NCBI GenBank assembly: GCA_023245265.1
Contig: JAHFKQ010000003.1
Span: forward strand, 1 to 31,356
Direction: 5' to 3'
DNA from: Candidatus Collierbacteria bacterium
Lineage (GTDB): Bacteria > Patescibacteriota > Microgenomatia > UBA1400 > MFAQ01
DNA: 31,356 nucleotides
In this document: in pieces, positions 24,345 through 31,356 of the stretch
Numbering within the stretch: the stretch's first letter is position 1
Layout: the number at the start of each line of letters is the position of its first letter
The notes under the pieces: model-generated
Told to the model about the DNA's origin: nothing
What the model saw: only the letters and a program-made list of their open reading frames with translations
Database searches by the model: none
Program-made: the position numbers and the translations under genes

Positions 24345-25970
24345 ATGGACGACACCAATAATCCGAGTATTCCTGCGTCGAGTCAACCGACTATCCCCGA
24401 TCCCATGATGACTCCCCCATCTCAGCCGATGATGGAGACAACTCCTCCAGTGCCGGAAAGTCCCACCATGACAGCGACACCGATGCCAGAAGCACCAATG
24501 CCGGAGATGCCTATGCCCGGACCAATGACCACTACGACGACCACGACTCAACCGATGGAATCTCAGTTTGGGGGACAGTCAACCACAACAACCTCGACAA
24601 CCACGGAAACCTTACCGCCGACACCTACACCACCGGAAGTACAGTGGCCGGGAGCAAAACCCAAAAGTAAATTACCTAAAGTTTTAGGAGGTATTGCCGC
24701 GATTATTTTAGTAGTCGGCGTCGCCACAGCGGCGTATTTTGTATCGAGTAAAATATCGAGCACCTCAGGCATTGCACTAACTGGACCAGGAAGTCAGCCA
24801 CAAGCATCAGGTGGATGTACAGGTCACCCGGAAAAATGCGGAAGAAATGAATATTGCAATAGTTCTGGCGTTTGTAAGCCCAATGCTCCGGCGGCAGAAC
24901 CTTATTCTTGTAACGCGACGAACTGTCCGGCCCCTAATTTTCGCTGTTCTTCAAGTACTAACTGTGTAAGTACCACCAGTCCGGGGACTACGGTAGCCAA
25001 TGATTCTAATAATTGTGGTGCGACGGGAAATGTTTGTAGTGCTGGGCAAACATGTGTCGGTGGGGTTTGTACCGGTGGAGCGGTAATAACAGTGGCTCCG
25101 AATGCAGCGACTTGTACAACAGGAACAATAAGATGTTCTGGTGGTCAGAGCCAGATTTGTGAGAATAATTCGTGGACAAACCAAGGTCGTGCTTGCACAG
25201 CCGCATCTGGCACCATTATTTCAACACCAACACCAACTCTTAGTGGAGGTGGATTGGGGGCGACTGGGTCGATGGGGGGAACGGGAGGTTTACCTGCATG
25301 TAATACCTGTAATTATGTTGCATCTACCGGAAATTCTGTTTGTGGATCAGCTTTTAGACCAGGCTCAGATACCGTCACTTGCGATTCGAAAAGAAATGAA
25401 TGCAACAATCTGGGTGGTTATTGTACTGCCGGCCAGCCTACACCATGTGGCACTGGAGAAACATGTATGCAGTCCGCGTGTGGAACCGGCTGGGTACCAG
25501 CAGAAAGTGGACGAGGATGTTTCACTTCGCATGGAGCAGCGGGGATATGTTGTATTGAACAAGGCAGTGTTGGTAGTGGAGGAACGACATCCGGCGGAGG
25601 AACAGTCGCTCCGACCAAGAAACCTGGGGGTGGAGGTGGCGGTGGAGGAACGACAACAACGACTACTACAACAACAGCTACGGGTGGGGCGTGTATGGAA
25701 TTATTTATCTACCAAAAGAAAGCTGACGGCACATACGGTACGGTGCAGATGACCAAGGATGAATTGAGCAAATTAAAGATAGGTGACAAACTTAGATTCG
25801 CTGTCAAGGGTAATAAAGATAATTTGAAATCAAGATATATGGTTTATTTAAACGATGTCGCCCAAGGAGATTGGCTTCCCGGTGGGCCTGCTGACGGTTT
25901 ATTTTCTAGCTACTCAGATTACGAAATAAAATCTGCGGGGAACTATAAATTTGAGGCTCAAGTTCAATAA
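24345..25970 (+). CDS. Large Cys-rich anchored surface protein with poly-Gly/poly-Thr stalk
   Basis: A 541-aa protein that I do not recognise as a known family. The first 110 residues are Pro/Thr/Met-rich and probably cytoplasmic. Basic residues (KPKSK, 105-109) precede one membrane helix (about 112-134), so the rest should be outside. The exterior contains several disulfide-rich modules with paired Cys (CTGHPEKCGRNEYC; NNCGATGNVCSAGQTC; further Cys pairs to about 390). A low-complexity spacer of eight Gly and nine Thr lies at about 427-443. A compact C-terminal domain follows (about 448-541; ELFIYQKK...DELSKLKIGDKLRFAV), beta-rich. The segment after the helix resembles the same place in the next gene (SGIA). 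Likely an adhesin or receptor. Confidence 0.68.
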   Translation: MDDTNNPSIPASSQPTIPDPMMTPPSQPMMETTPPVPESPTMTATPMPEAPMPEMPMPGPMTTTTTTTQPMESQFGGQSTTTTSTTTETLPPTPTPPEVQWPGAKPKSKLPKVLGGIAAIILVVGVATAAYFVSSKISSTSGIALTGPGSQPQASGGCTGHPEKCGRNEYCNSSGVCKPNAPAAEPYSCNATNCPAPNFRCSSSTNCVSTTSPGTTVANDSNNCGATGNVCSAGQTCVGGVCTGGAVITVAPNAATCTTGTIRCSGGQSQICENNSWTNQGRACTAASGTIISTPTPTLSGGGLGATGSMGGTGGLPACNTCNYVASTGNSVCGSAFRPGSDTVTCDSKRNECNNLGGYCTAGQPTPCGTGETCMQSACGTGWVPAESGRGCFTSHGAAGICCIEQGSVGSGGTTSGGGTVAPTKKPGGGGGGGGTTTTTTTTTATGGACMELFIYQKKADGTYGTVQMTKDELSKLKIGDKLRFAVKGNKDNLKSRYMVYLNDVAQGDWLPGGPADGLFSSYSDYEIKSAGNYKFEAQVQ

Positions 25971-25975
25971 AAAAT

Positions 25976-27205
25976 ATGAAAAAGAATAAAGCCTTACTCT
26001 CCATCATCTTAATCATTGTCATCCTATTGGTAGCCGGCGCCTCGATCTTTATTGCTTCCCGACTCAGTACTCAAAGTGGCATTGCTCCGAACGCCCCGGC
26101 CAGTGTGCCAAAGGCCTGTGCGGATGAATGTCCAAGATCCGATGGAGCACTGGTGAACTGTACCGGCGCGGCCGATGGCACCAATATCAGTCTTTGTAAT
26201 GCAGCGGGTAGAGTCGAGATCTGTGGTGGTAAGTCTTATACTTGTCCGGCTCCGGGTGGAGCATGGGCTCTGACTGCGGCAACTACCGCAACGCCTTCGG
26301 CCGCTTGGGCGGGTTCAACGGCTTGTACGGTTTCGGCCACCAGTCTATGTGTGGCTTCCGGAACGATTACTTGCACCCCGGACTGTCCGACTGCCTGTGG
26401 CTCGGCTGCTTCGACAATTTCCTCGTGTACCGATTCGTGTGGAGTGGCAAAGACCAAAGTCTGCGCCGCCACTTCGGCTTGTGCGGATAAAATTACTTTG
26501 ACGAAGAAATCATATAAGAATGAGAGTAGTGATACCCCGGCCAGTTATACCGAAATCAACAGTGTGGCAAAGAATCAGACCTTTATCTACGCCATCTTGA
26601 TTGAAAACAAAGATACCGTGAGTGCCACCGGAGTGAATATCACCGACACTCTAAATGGAGAGCATCAAGATATACTGACCTTTGTGAGTGCTCAGACCGG
26701 CTGTACTTATGCCGCGACCGACAAAAAGATTACCTGTGCCAATGTCACAATTCCGGCGGGCCAAACCAAGCAATTCAATATCAGAGTCAAAGTGGGTGAA
26801 GGTGCCGTAAATGGAGATATCATCAAGAATACTGTCGTAGCTGCGGTCAGCGGAACCGACATCACGGCGACTAACGAAGTGACCGTTAGCACGATTGTGG
26901 CTTGTAACCATACTTGTACCACCGATACAGAATGTGGCACAGGACTAACCTGCGACACCACGACCAGTAAATGCCGAAATGCGACTTGTGCCAGTGAAGA
27001 TACTTGTTCTTGCCCGGTCACCAGAGTGATTGTGACCGCGACACCAGCTCCGACCAGAGTGGTGACAGCGGCTCCGGGAGTAGATATTGTCGAAGTGGCT
27101 CAACCCACCGTCCTGCCCGAAACCGGTATTCTGGACTTCCCCGGTGTAGCCGCCTTTGGAGGTGGACTACTACTAGCGGTCGTCGGAATTCTACTAGCCC
27201 TCTAG
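25976..27205 (+). CDS. Cys-rich DUF11 surface protein with LPETG motif
   Basis: A 409-aa exported protein. N-terminal anchor helix (about 6-27) after MKKNK. A Cys-rich region (about 48-170) is followed by a DUF11 beta-sandwich (about 172-305; EINSVAKNQTFIYAILIENKDT, then TDTLNGEHQDILTFVSAQTGC). A second small Cys-rich module (about 310-350), a Thr/Pro/Val linker, and LPETG (380-384) come next, then a hydrophobic helix to the end. LPETG is the classic sortase motif, but the usual basic tail after the helix is absent, and no sortase gene is in the window. It sits 5 nt after the previous gene, so they are likely co-transcribed. Confidence 0.75.
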   Translation: MKKNKALLSIILIIVILLVAGASIFIASRLSTQSGIAPNAPASVPKACADECPRSDGALVNCTGAADGTNISLCNAAGRVEICGGKSYTCPAPGGAWALTAATTATPSAAWAGSTACTVSATSLCVASGTITCTPDCPTACGSAASTISSCTDSCGVAKTKVCAATSACADKITLTKKSYKNESSDTPASYTEINSVAKNQTFIYAILIENKDTVSATGVNITDTLNGEHQDILTFVSAQTGCTYAATDKKITCANVTIPAGQTKQFNIRVKVGEGAVNGDIIKNTVVAAVSGTDITATNEVTVSTIVACNHTCTTDTECGTGLTCDTTTSKCRNATCASEDTCSCPVTRVIVTATPAPTRVVTAAPGVDIVEVAQPTVLPETGILDFPGVAAFGGGLLLAVVGILLAL

Positions 27206-27207
27206 AG

Positions 27208-28458
27208 GTGAGTCCCAAGATAGCGATTATAGGAGCGGGTTTAACCGGATTGGCGAGTGCCGTAAGACTGGTTGATCAGGGATATCAAGTGACCGTTTTT
27301 GAGGCGAACGAAAATGCCGGTGGTTTGGCCAGTGGTTTTAAAAGACCAGATTGGGAATGGAGCTTGGAAAGCTTTTATCACCATATTTTTACCAGCGATA
27401 CCGAGGTAATTAATTTGGCAGAGAAAGTAGGAGCCAGGGTAATTTTCAAAAAGCCGCTGACCTCAAGTTTTTTTCATCAGAGAGAAGTGCAGCTGGATTC
27501 ACCCATCTCTCTACTGAAGTTTTCCGGCATTAGCTGGTGGGCTAGACTAAGGATGGGACTAGGGCTCGCGATACTAAAGGTCATACCCAACGGATTGTTC
27601 TTGGAGAAATATAACGCGGTGGATTTCTTACCAGGACTACTTGGTAAGGAGGGTTACCAAGTGATTTGGGAAAAACTTTTGAAGGCGAAGTTTGGCCCTT
27701 TTGTCAAACAAGTGAATATGGCTTGGTACTGGAGCCGGGTAGCAAAAAGGAGCCAACGATTGGGATATTTTGAGGGAGGTTTTCAGAATCTAGTCGAAAT
27801 GTCGGTAAAGTACCTTGAAGCAAAAGGAGGAAAGGTCTTGCTAAAGAGAAAAATAAACAAAATTACTCAAAATAATAATGGAGTATTAGTTGATGGAGAA
27901 AAATTTGACAAGGTGGTTATGACGGTCCCGGCGACGATTATGAAAAAAATGATTACCGGAGTAGAGTTTCCGGAGATAGATTACTTGTGGGGCCAAACCC
28001 TGGTGTTAGAAACCACTCAAAAACTAATGAAGAGCTACTGGTTGAATATTTTAGAAGAGAACTGGCCGTTTCTTGTAATGGTAGAACACACCAATTTTAT
28101 GAACAAAGCACGATATGGTGATAAACGATTGCTATACCTCGGAAATTATTTGCCGTCAGGGCACCCTCAACTAAAAATGACCAAGGAACAACTGCTAAAG
28201 CTTTACAGCCCTTTTATCAAAAAAATTAATAAGAATTTTAAAGTGAGAGAGATCCAGAATATCTTTTTATTCCGGGAGCCATATGCCCAACCGGTCTTTC
28301 CGGTGAATTATTCGAAGAAACTCCCTGAAATGAGAAGTGAAATAAATGGGGTGTATCTCGCAAATATGAGTATGGTTTATCCTTTTGACCGGGGAACGAA
28401 TTACGCCGTCAAAATGGGAAGAGAAGTGGCGGAGATGGTAGCAGGAGACTTAAAATAA
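27208..28458 (+). CDS. FAD-dependent oxidoreductase (HemY/amine-oxidase-like)
   Basis: A 416-aa flavoprotein. The dinucleotide-binding motif GAGLTG (9-14) is followed by E32 (ribose binding) and ENAGGLASG (34-42) typical of the protoporphyrinogen oxidase, phytoene desaturase and UDP-galactopyranose mutase group. It ends with the second FAD motif (GVYLANMSMVYPFDRGTNYAVKMGRE, about 385-410). GTG start at 27208, 2 nt after the upstream stop, so translation is coupled. The frame can extend 204 nt further upstream, but that would overlap the previous gene and give no sensible protein. No heme or carotenoid genes are nearby. Between a surface-protein gene and DUF2298, a role in glycan or lipid modification is as likely as porphyrin chemistry. 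Confidence 0.82.
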   Translation: MSPKIAIIGAGLTGLASAVRLVDQGYQVTVFEANENAGGLASGFKRPDWEWSLESFYHHIFTSDTEVINLAEKVGARVIFKKPLTSSFFHQREVQLDSPISLLKFSGISWWARLRMGLGLAILKVIPNGLFLEKYNAVDFLPGLLGKEGYQVIWEKLLKAKFGPFVKQVNMAWYWSRVAKRSQRLGYFEGGFQNLVEMSVKYLEAKGGKVLLKRKINKITQNNNGVLVDGEKFDKVVMTVPATIMKKMITGVEFPEIDYLWGQTLVLETTQKLMKSYWLNILEENWPFLVMVEHTNFMNKARYGDKRLLYLGNYLPSGHPQLKMTKEQLLKLYSPFIKKINKNFKVREIQNIFLFREPYAQPVFPVNYSKKLPEMRSEINGVYLANMSMVYPFDRGTNYAVKMGREVAEMVAGDLK

Positions 28459-28464
28459 CAAAGC

Positions 28465-30417
28465 ATGATTACGGCCGATTTACTCACGATTGGAAAAGTA
28501 TATTTGATAAGTCTGATCCTACAGATAATTTGCTGGCCGGTAACCAGCTCCTTATTTAGCAAGCTGACCGATAAAGGCTGGCCCGTAGCAAGACTTATTT
28601 CCTCTCTGGCCGTCTGTTTGATTGTCTGGGAAATGGCAAATATGGGCATTCCGGCCAATACCAATCTAGGGTTTTTGTTAGTGACAGGTGGGCTAACCGG
28701 TTTTAATTTGTGGTGGTTGAACACAAAAAAACACGAGACCGAAGTATCAAAAGAAGGCCTAAAAATGATTATCATGGAAGAGTATCTTTTTATTGTCGGT
28801 CTCTTAGGAATTTCTCTCATCCGCGCTTTTTTACCCAACATTGACAGTCTGGAAAAATTTATGGATTTTGGCTTTATTCAGCGCTACTTAGTCTCGCCAC
28901 TATTGCCGGCTATGGATATGTGGCAGGCGGGCAAAGCGATTAATTATTATTCCTTTGGGCATTTTTGGGCTAGTGGTTTGATAAGAAGCTTTATGGTGGA
29001 GGCCGCCGTAGGTTATAACTTGGTGCTGGCTTTTATCGCCGGATTATCGCTCTCGATTGCCTTTAGCATCTCACATTACCTAGCCGGGGCCAAGAAGGGC
29101 TTGGCGGGGATGCTAGCCGGTCTCACCGGGGCTTTGGCCACGGTCCTGGCGGGCAATGGTCATTTAATTTGGTATTTCTTTTCTCATCGCGGTTTTACCG
29201 GTTACTGGTATGCGGATGCGACCAGATTTATTCACAATACCATTCATGAATTCCCCGGATATAGCTTTGTAGTGGCGGACCTTCATGGACATGTCTTGGG
29301 ACTACCAATCGTTTTACTTTTTATTTTGGTCTTTTTGCAATGGTTAGAAAATAGAAAAATAGTATTGGAAATTTTTCTGGGAGTCCTCTTTGGAGTAATG
29401 ATGATGACAAATACATGGGATGTGGCCGTCTATGGATTATTGATGGTAGTGGCCGGCATGAGATTAATAATTCATGATCGAAATAAGATAATTCACTTAA
29501 TTAAAGCGGTGGTCATTATCGGAATTATGATGGGACTCACCGCGTTGCCTTGGATGAGAACCTTTGTACCCATTTCTCAGGGTATAAAAATAGTGACCGC
29601 TCCTTCCCCACTCTGGCAACTGGCGGTGCTGTGGGCCGGTGGTCTGCTCATTACCTTAATGGTAGTTCTGATAGAGGGTGCCGGGATAAAAAAAATACCG
29701 ATACGGGTGATGGGCCTAACCATATTTTGTCTGATTTTGATACCGGAGCTTATATATGCCAAAGATATTTACCCCGATCATCCGAGGGCCAATACAATGT
29801 TTAAGTTAACCTACCAGGCTTCGATTATGATCGGTCTTTTGTCCGGAGCCTTATGGGGAAAATTGGTGGATCCGGAGAGAAAAATCAAGAAATTTTTTAG
29901 ATGGAGTGGAGTTCTTATTGCCGGAGTCATTTTGGCAGGCGGAGTATTTTTTCCGATAATGTCTTTCCCCAATTTTTATCAGAACTTTGCCAAATACCAA
30001 GGACTGGATGGAGAGAAATGGCTTAAAATAGCCCAACCGGAAAAATACGAAGTGATAAGGTATCTTCGAAAAAATAGAGATGACAATAATATGGTGGAAG
30101 CGGTCGGAGACAGCTACACGGAGTTTAACGCGGTCTCGGTTTTTGCCGGTGTCCCGACCATTGAAGGCTGGCGAGTCCACGAGTGGCTTTGGAGAGGTGG
30201 CTACGGACCAGTGGCACTCAGAGAAACCGATGTCCGAACCATCTATGAAACCGGTGATCAAGAAAAAAGGAGGGACTTACTAAAAAAGTACCAAGTGGGT
30301 TGGATACTTGTCGGGGCGGAGGAAAAGGGAATGTATGAAGTGAAAGACCAACTACTTAAAAATCTTGGAAAAGTGGTCTTTAAAGATGGAGAAACTTATC
30401 TAGTACGGGTAAAGTAG
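28465..30417 (+). CDS. DUF2298 'YYY' multi-pass membrane protein
   Basis: A 650-aa polytopic membrane protein with about 14 hydrophobic segments. It belongs to the DUF2298 / Chlor_Arch_YYY family, whose Tyr-rich signature is visible at about 150-160 (KAINYYSFGHFWASGLI). FVVADLHGHVLGLP (about 270-283) and the later YPDHPRANTMFKLTYQAS are further conserved segments. The soluble C-terminal region (from about 510; KYEVIRYLRKNRDDNN, then EGWRVHEWLWRGGYGPVALRETDVRTIYE) resembles the tail of GT-C glycosyltransferases. The family is thought to use lipid-linked sugars, which would suit a surface glycosylation role for the neighbouring Thr-rich proteins, but that is inferred. It abuts the LCP gene end to end. 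Confidence 0.85.
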   Translation: MITADLLTIGKVYLISLILQIICWPVTSSLFSKLTDKGWPVARLISSLAVCLIVWEMANMGIPANTNLGFLLVTGGLTGFNLWWLNTKKHETEVSKEGLKMIIMEEYLFIVGLLGISLIRAFLPNIDSLEKFMDFGFIQRYLVSPLLPAMDMWQAGKAINYYSFGHFWASGLIRSFMVEAAVGYNLVLAFIAGLSLSIAFSISHYLAGAKKGLAGMLAGLTGALATVLAGNGHLIWYFFSHRGFTGYWYADATRFIHNTIHEFPGYSFVVADLHGHVLGLPIVLLFILVFLQWLENRKIVLEIFLGVLFGVMMMTNTWDVAVYGLLMVVAGMRLIIHDRNKIIHLIKAVVIIGIMMGLTALPWMRTFVPISQGIKIVTAPSPLWQLAVLWAGGLLITLMVVLIEGAGIKKIPIRVMGLTIFCLILIPELIYAKDIYPDHPRANTMFKLTYQASIMIGLLSGALWGKLVDPERKIKKFFRWSGVLIAGVILAGGVFFPIMSFPNFYQNFAKYQGLDGEKWLKIAQPEKYEVIRYLRKNRDDNNMVEAVGDSYTEFNAVSVFAGVPTIEGWRVHEWLWRGGYGPVALRETDVRTIYETGDQEKRRDLLKKYQVGWILVGAEEKGMYEVKDQLLKNLGKVVFKDGETYLVRVK

Positions 30418-31356
30418 TTATTGAGGGGAAGCGAGAGCATTTTTGAGGTACTGTTTGAGGGCGTTCCAGTTATTGTCTTTCGGAATGAGGACCCATTCAC
30501 CATTATATTTAGCTTCCGATGGGTGATATAGAATAGTGAGACCGTTTTTATCGGGTGTCGTGGAGAGGGCGATATTGTTGATTTTATTATCTTTAGTATC
30601 GAGAGCCAGCTTGGCTAAGGTGGGGTAAAGATTGGCCGGAATGTTGGACTTCAAATTTTTCGAAATAATGTTTAGCAAAGCATCGACCTTTTTTTGGTCC
30701 AGGAGAAAGCCCGGGGTAATAATTTTTTGACGCAGGGAGGAGATAACTTGTTGCTGGCGGTTTGACCTGGCAAAATCGGTGCCTTCGTCACCGACCGAGT
30801 GACGGGAACGGACGAATTTCAACGCGGTCACACCATCCATGTGATTTTCTCCCTCGGAAAAAACCACCGTTTCGTAGCGGGAAGAGATGGGTAGAGCCTT
30901 TTCTCGACCGGGAAGAGGGAATTCATTATCGACAAAGCCGGGGTGAACGGCGACATCGATTCCACCAACCAGATCGATAGCTTGTTGGAAGAGGGTAAAA
31001 TTTATGATGGCAGTGTAATGGATGGGTAACCCCAGATCTTGAAGAATGGTAGCTTGAGCGTTTTTGATACCGGCCCCGGGGCTGGCTTGCTCACCGTAGT
31101 AATAGGCAGTGTTAATTTTGGCTTTCAAAGAGGGTGACCAGAGGTCCCGAGGAATACCAATCAGAGAAACAGCTTTGGAGTCGTGATTATAGGAAGCCAC
31201 AATCATGGTGTCCGTCAAATCGGGTGAATCCCCTCCCTCGCCCCGAATACCGAGAACCAAAAAGTTGGTGACTCCACCGGTACTTTCCAAAATATCTTTG
31301 GGGGTGCCAAAAAAACTTAAAAGATTTTCGGGTTTGACATTCAACTTCAGTAAGTA
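30418..31356 (-). CDS. LytR-CpsA-Psr (LCP) family protein, partial
   Basis: The C-terminal 312 codons of an LCP phosphotransferase, a class that attaches glycopolymers to peptidoglycan from lipid carriers. The frame is open to the window edge, so the start (usually with an N-terminal membrane anchor) is outside; TTG at 31344 is the first possible start here but is unlikely. The LCP core is clear: FLVLGIRGEGGDSPDLTDTMIVAS with the Asp of DTM, SLIGIPRDLW with its Arg, KINTAYYYGE, VGGIDVAVHPGF, and DGVTALKFVRSRHS. A small C-terminal domain follows. Its stop is directly next to the DUF2298 stop with no terminator. It fits with murJ as cell-envelope biogenesis. Confidence 0.9.
   Translation of the reverse strand, partial: YLLKLNVKPENLLSFFGTPKDILESTGGVTNFLVLGIRGEGGDSPDLTDTMIVASYNHDSKAVSLIGIPRDLWSPSLKAKINTAYYYGEQASPGAGIKNAQATILQDLGLPIHYTAIINFTLFQQAIDLVGGIDVAVHPGFVDNEFPLPGREKALPISSRYETVVFSEGENHMDGVTALKFVRSRHSVGDEGTDFARSNRQQQVISSLRQKIITPGFLLDQKKVDALLNIISKNLKSNIPANLYPTLAKLALDTKDNKINNIALSTTPDKNGLTILYHPSEAKYNGEWVLIPKDNNWNALKQYLKNALASPQ

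Noticed and set aside
24510..24610. CRISPR or tandem repeat array in the ACN-rich DNA
   Set aside because: It is a codon-level low-complexity tract encoding Thr/Pro, with no regular repeat-spacer pattern.
25141..25752. 203-aa plus-strand ORF inside the Cys-rich protein gene
   Set aside because: Alternate frame of a repetitive coding region; the other frame has a signal anchor, paired cysteines and a strong promoter.

Overview
The window is a densely packed bacterial chromosome segment of about 31 kb with moderate GC. It carries about 30 protein genes on both strands and no rRNA, tRNA, CRISPR array or insertion sequence that I can see. Several traits point to a Candidate Phyla Radiation (Patescibacteria) genome, probably Microgenomates. 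IF-2 is only 469 aa. DnaJ has no zinc finger, HrcA is about 240 aa, and Lon has a very short N-terminal domain. rbfA and rimP are absent from the nusA-infB cluster, and there are long Thr/Pro-rich surface proteins. This assignment is an inference from gene content. UGA acts as a stop at least once (position 8283), which argues against the UGA=Gly code of Gracilibacteria and Absconditabacteria.

Layout. 1-7216 (minus strand): start of a Lon-type protease; rpsO-pnp; then nusA-infB-DHH-like-hypothetical. 7360-7671: a lone small plus-strand ORFan. 7699-10075: a divergent nucleotide-metabolism island with an unknown 197-aa gene plus an HD-domain nucleotidase on the minus strand, and nrdR plus dcd on the plus strand, around an AT-rich control region with two NrdR-box-like palindromes. 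10093-14095 (minus): the heat-shock operon hrcA-grpE-dnaK-dnaJ behind a degenerate CIRCE operator. 14157-16703 (plus): a membrane-anchored GH39-like glycosidase and a QueC-like PP-loop protein. 16734-17564 (minus): two ORFans, each with a strong Shine-Dalgarno site and its own terminator. 17647-21068 (minus): murJ then lepA. 21132-30417 (plus): rpsT, PilN-like, PilO-like, anchored surface proteins (FN3, Cys-rich/poly-Thr, DUF11 with LPETG), an FAD oxidoreductase and a DUF2298 'YYY' membrane protein. 30418-31356 (minus): an LCP-family cell-wall ligase running off the window.

Expression signals. About ten genes have a sigma70-like -10 element ending only 5-11 nt before the start codon, which predicts leaderless or near-leaderless mRNAs. 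A clear GGAGG Shine-Dalgarno site occurs before four small unrecognised genes. Six Rho-independent hairpins are visible; three of them overlap or touch stop codons.

The observations most worth following are the NrdR-box-controlled island with an unrecognised gene coupled to an HD nucleotidase, the QueC-like protein with a novel N-terminal region, the start-proximal promoter architecture, and the anchored surface-protein cluster next to PilN/PilO.
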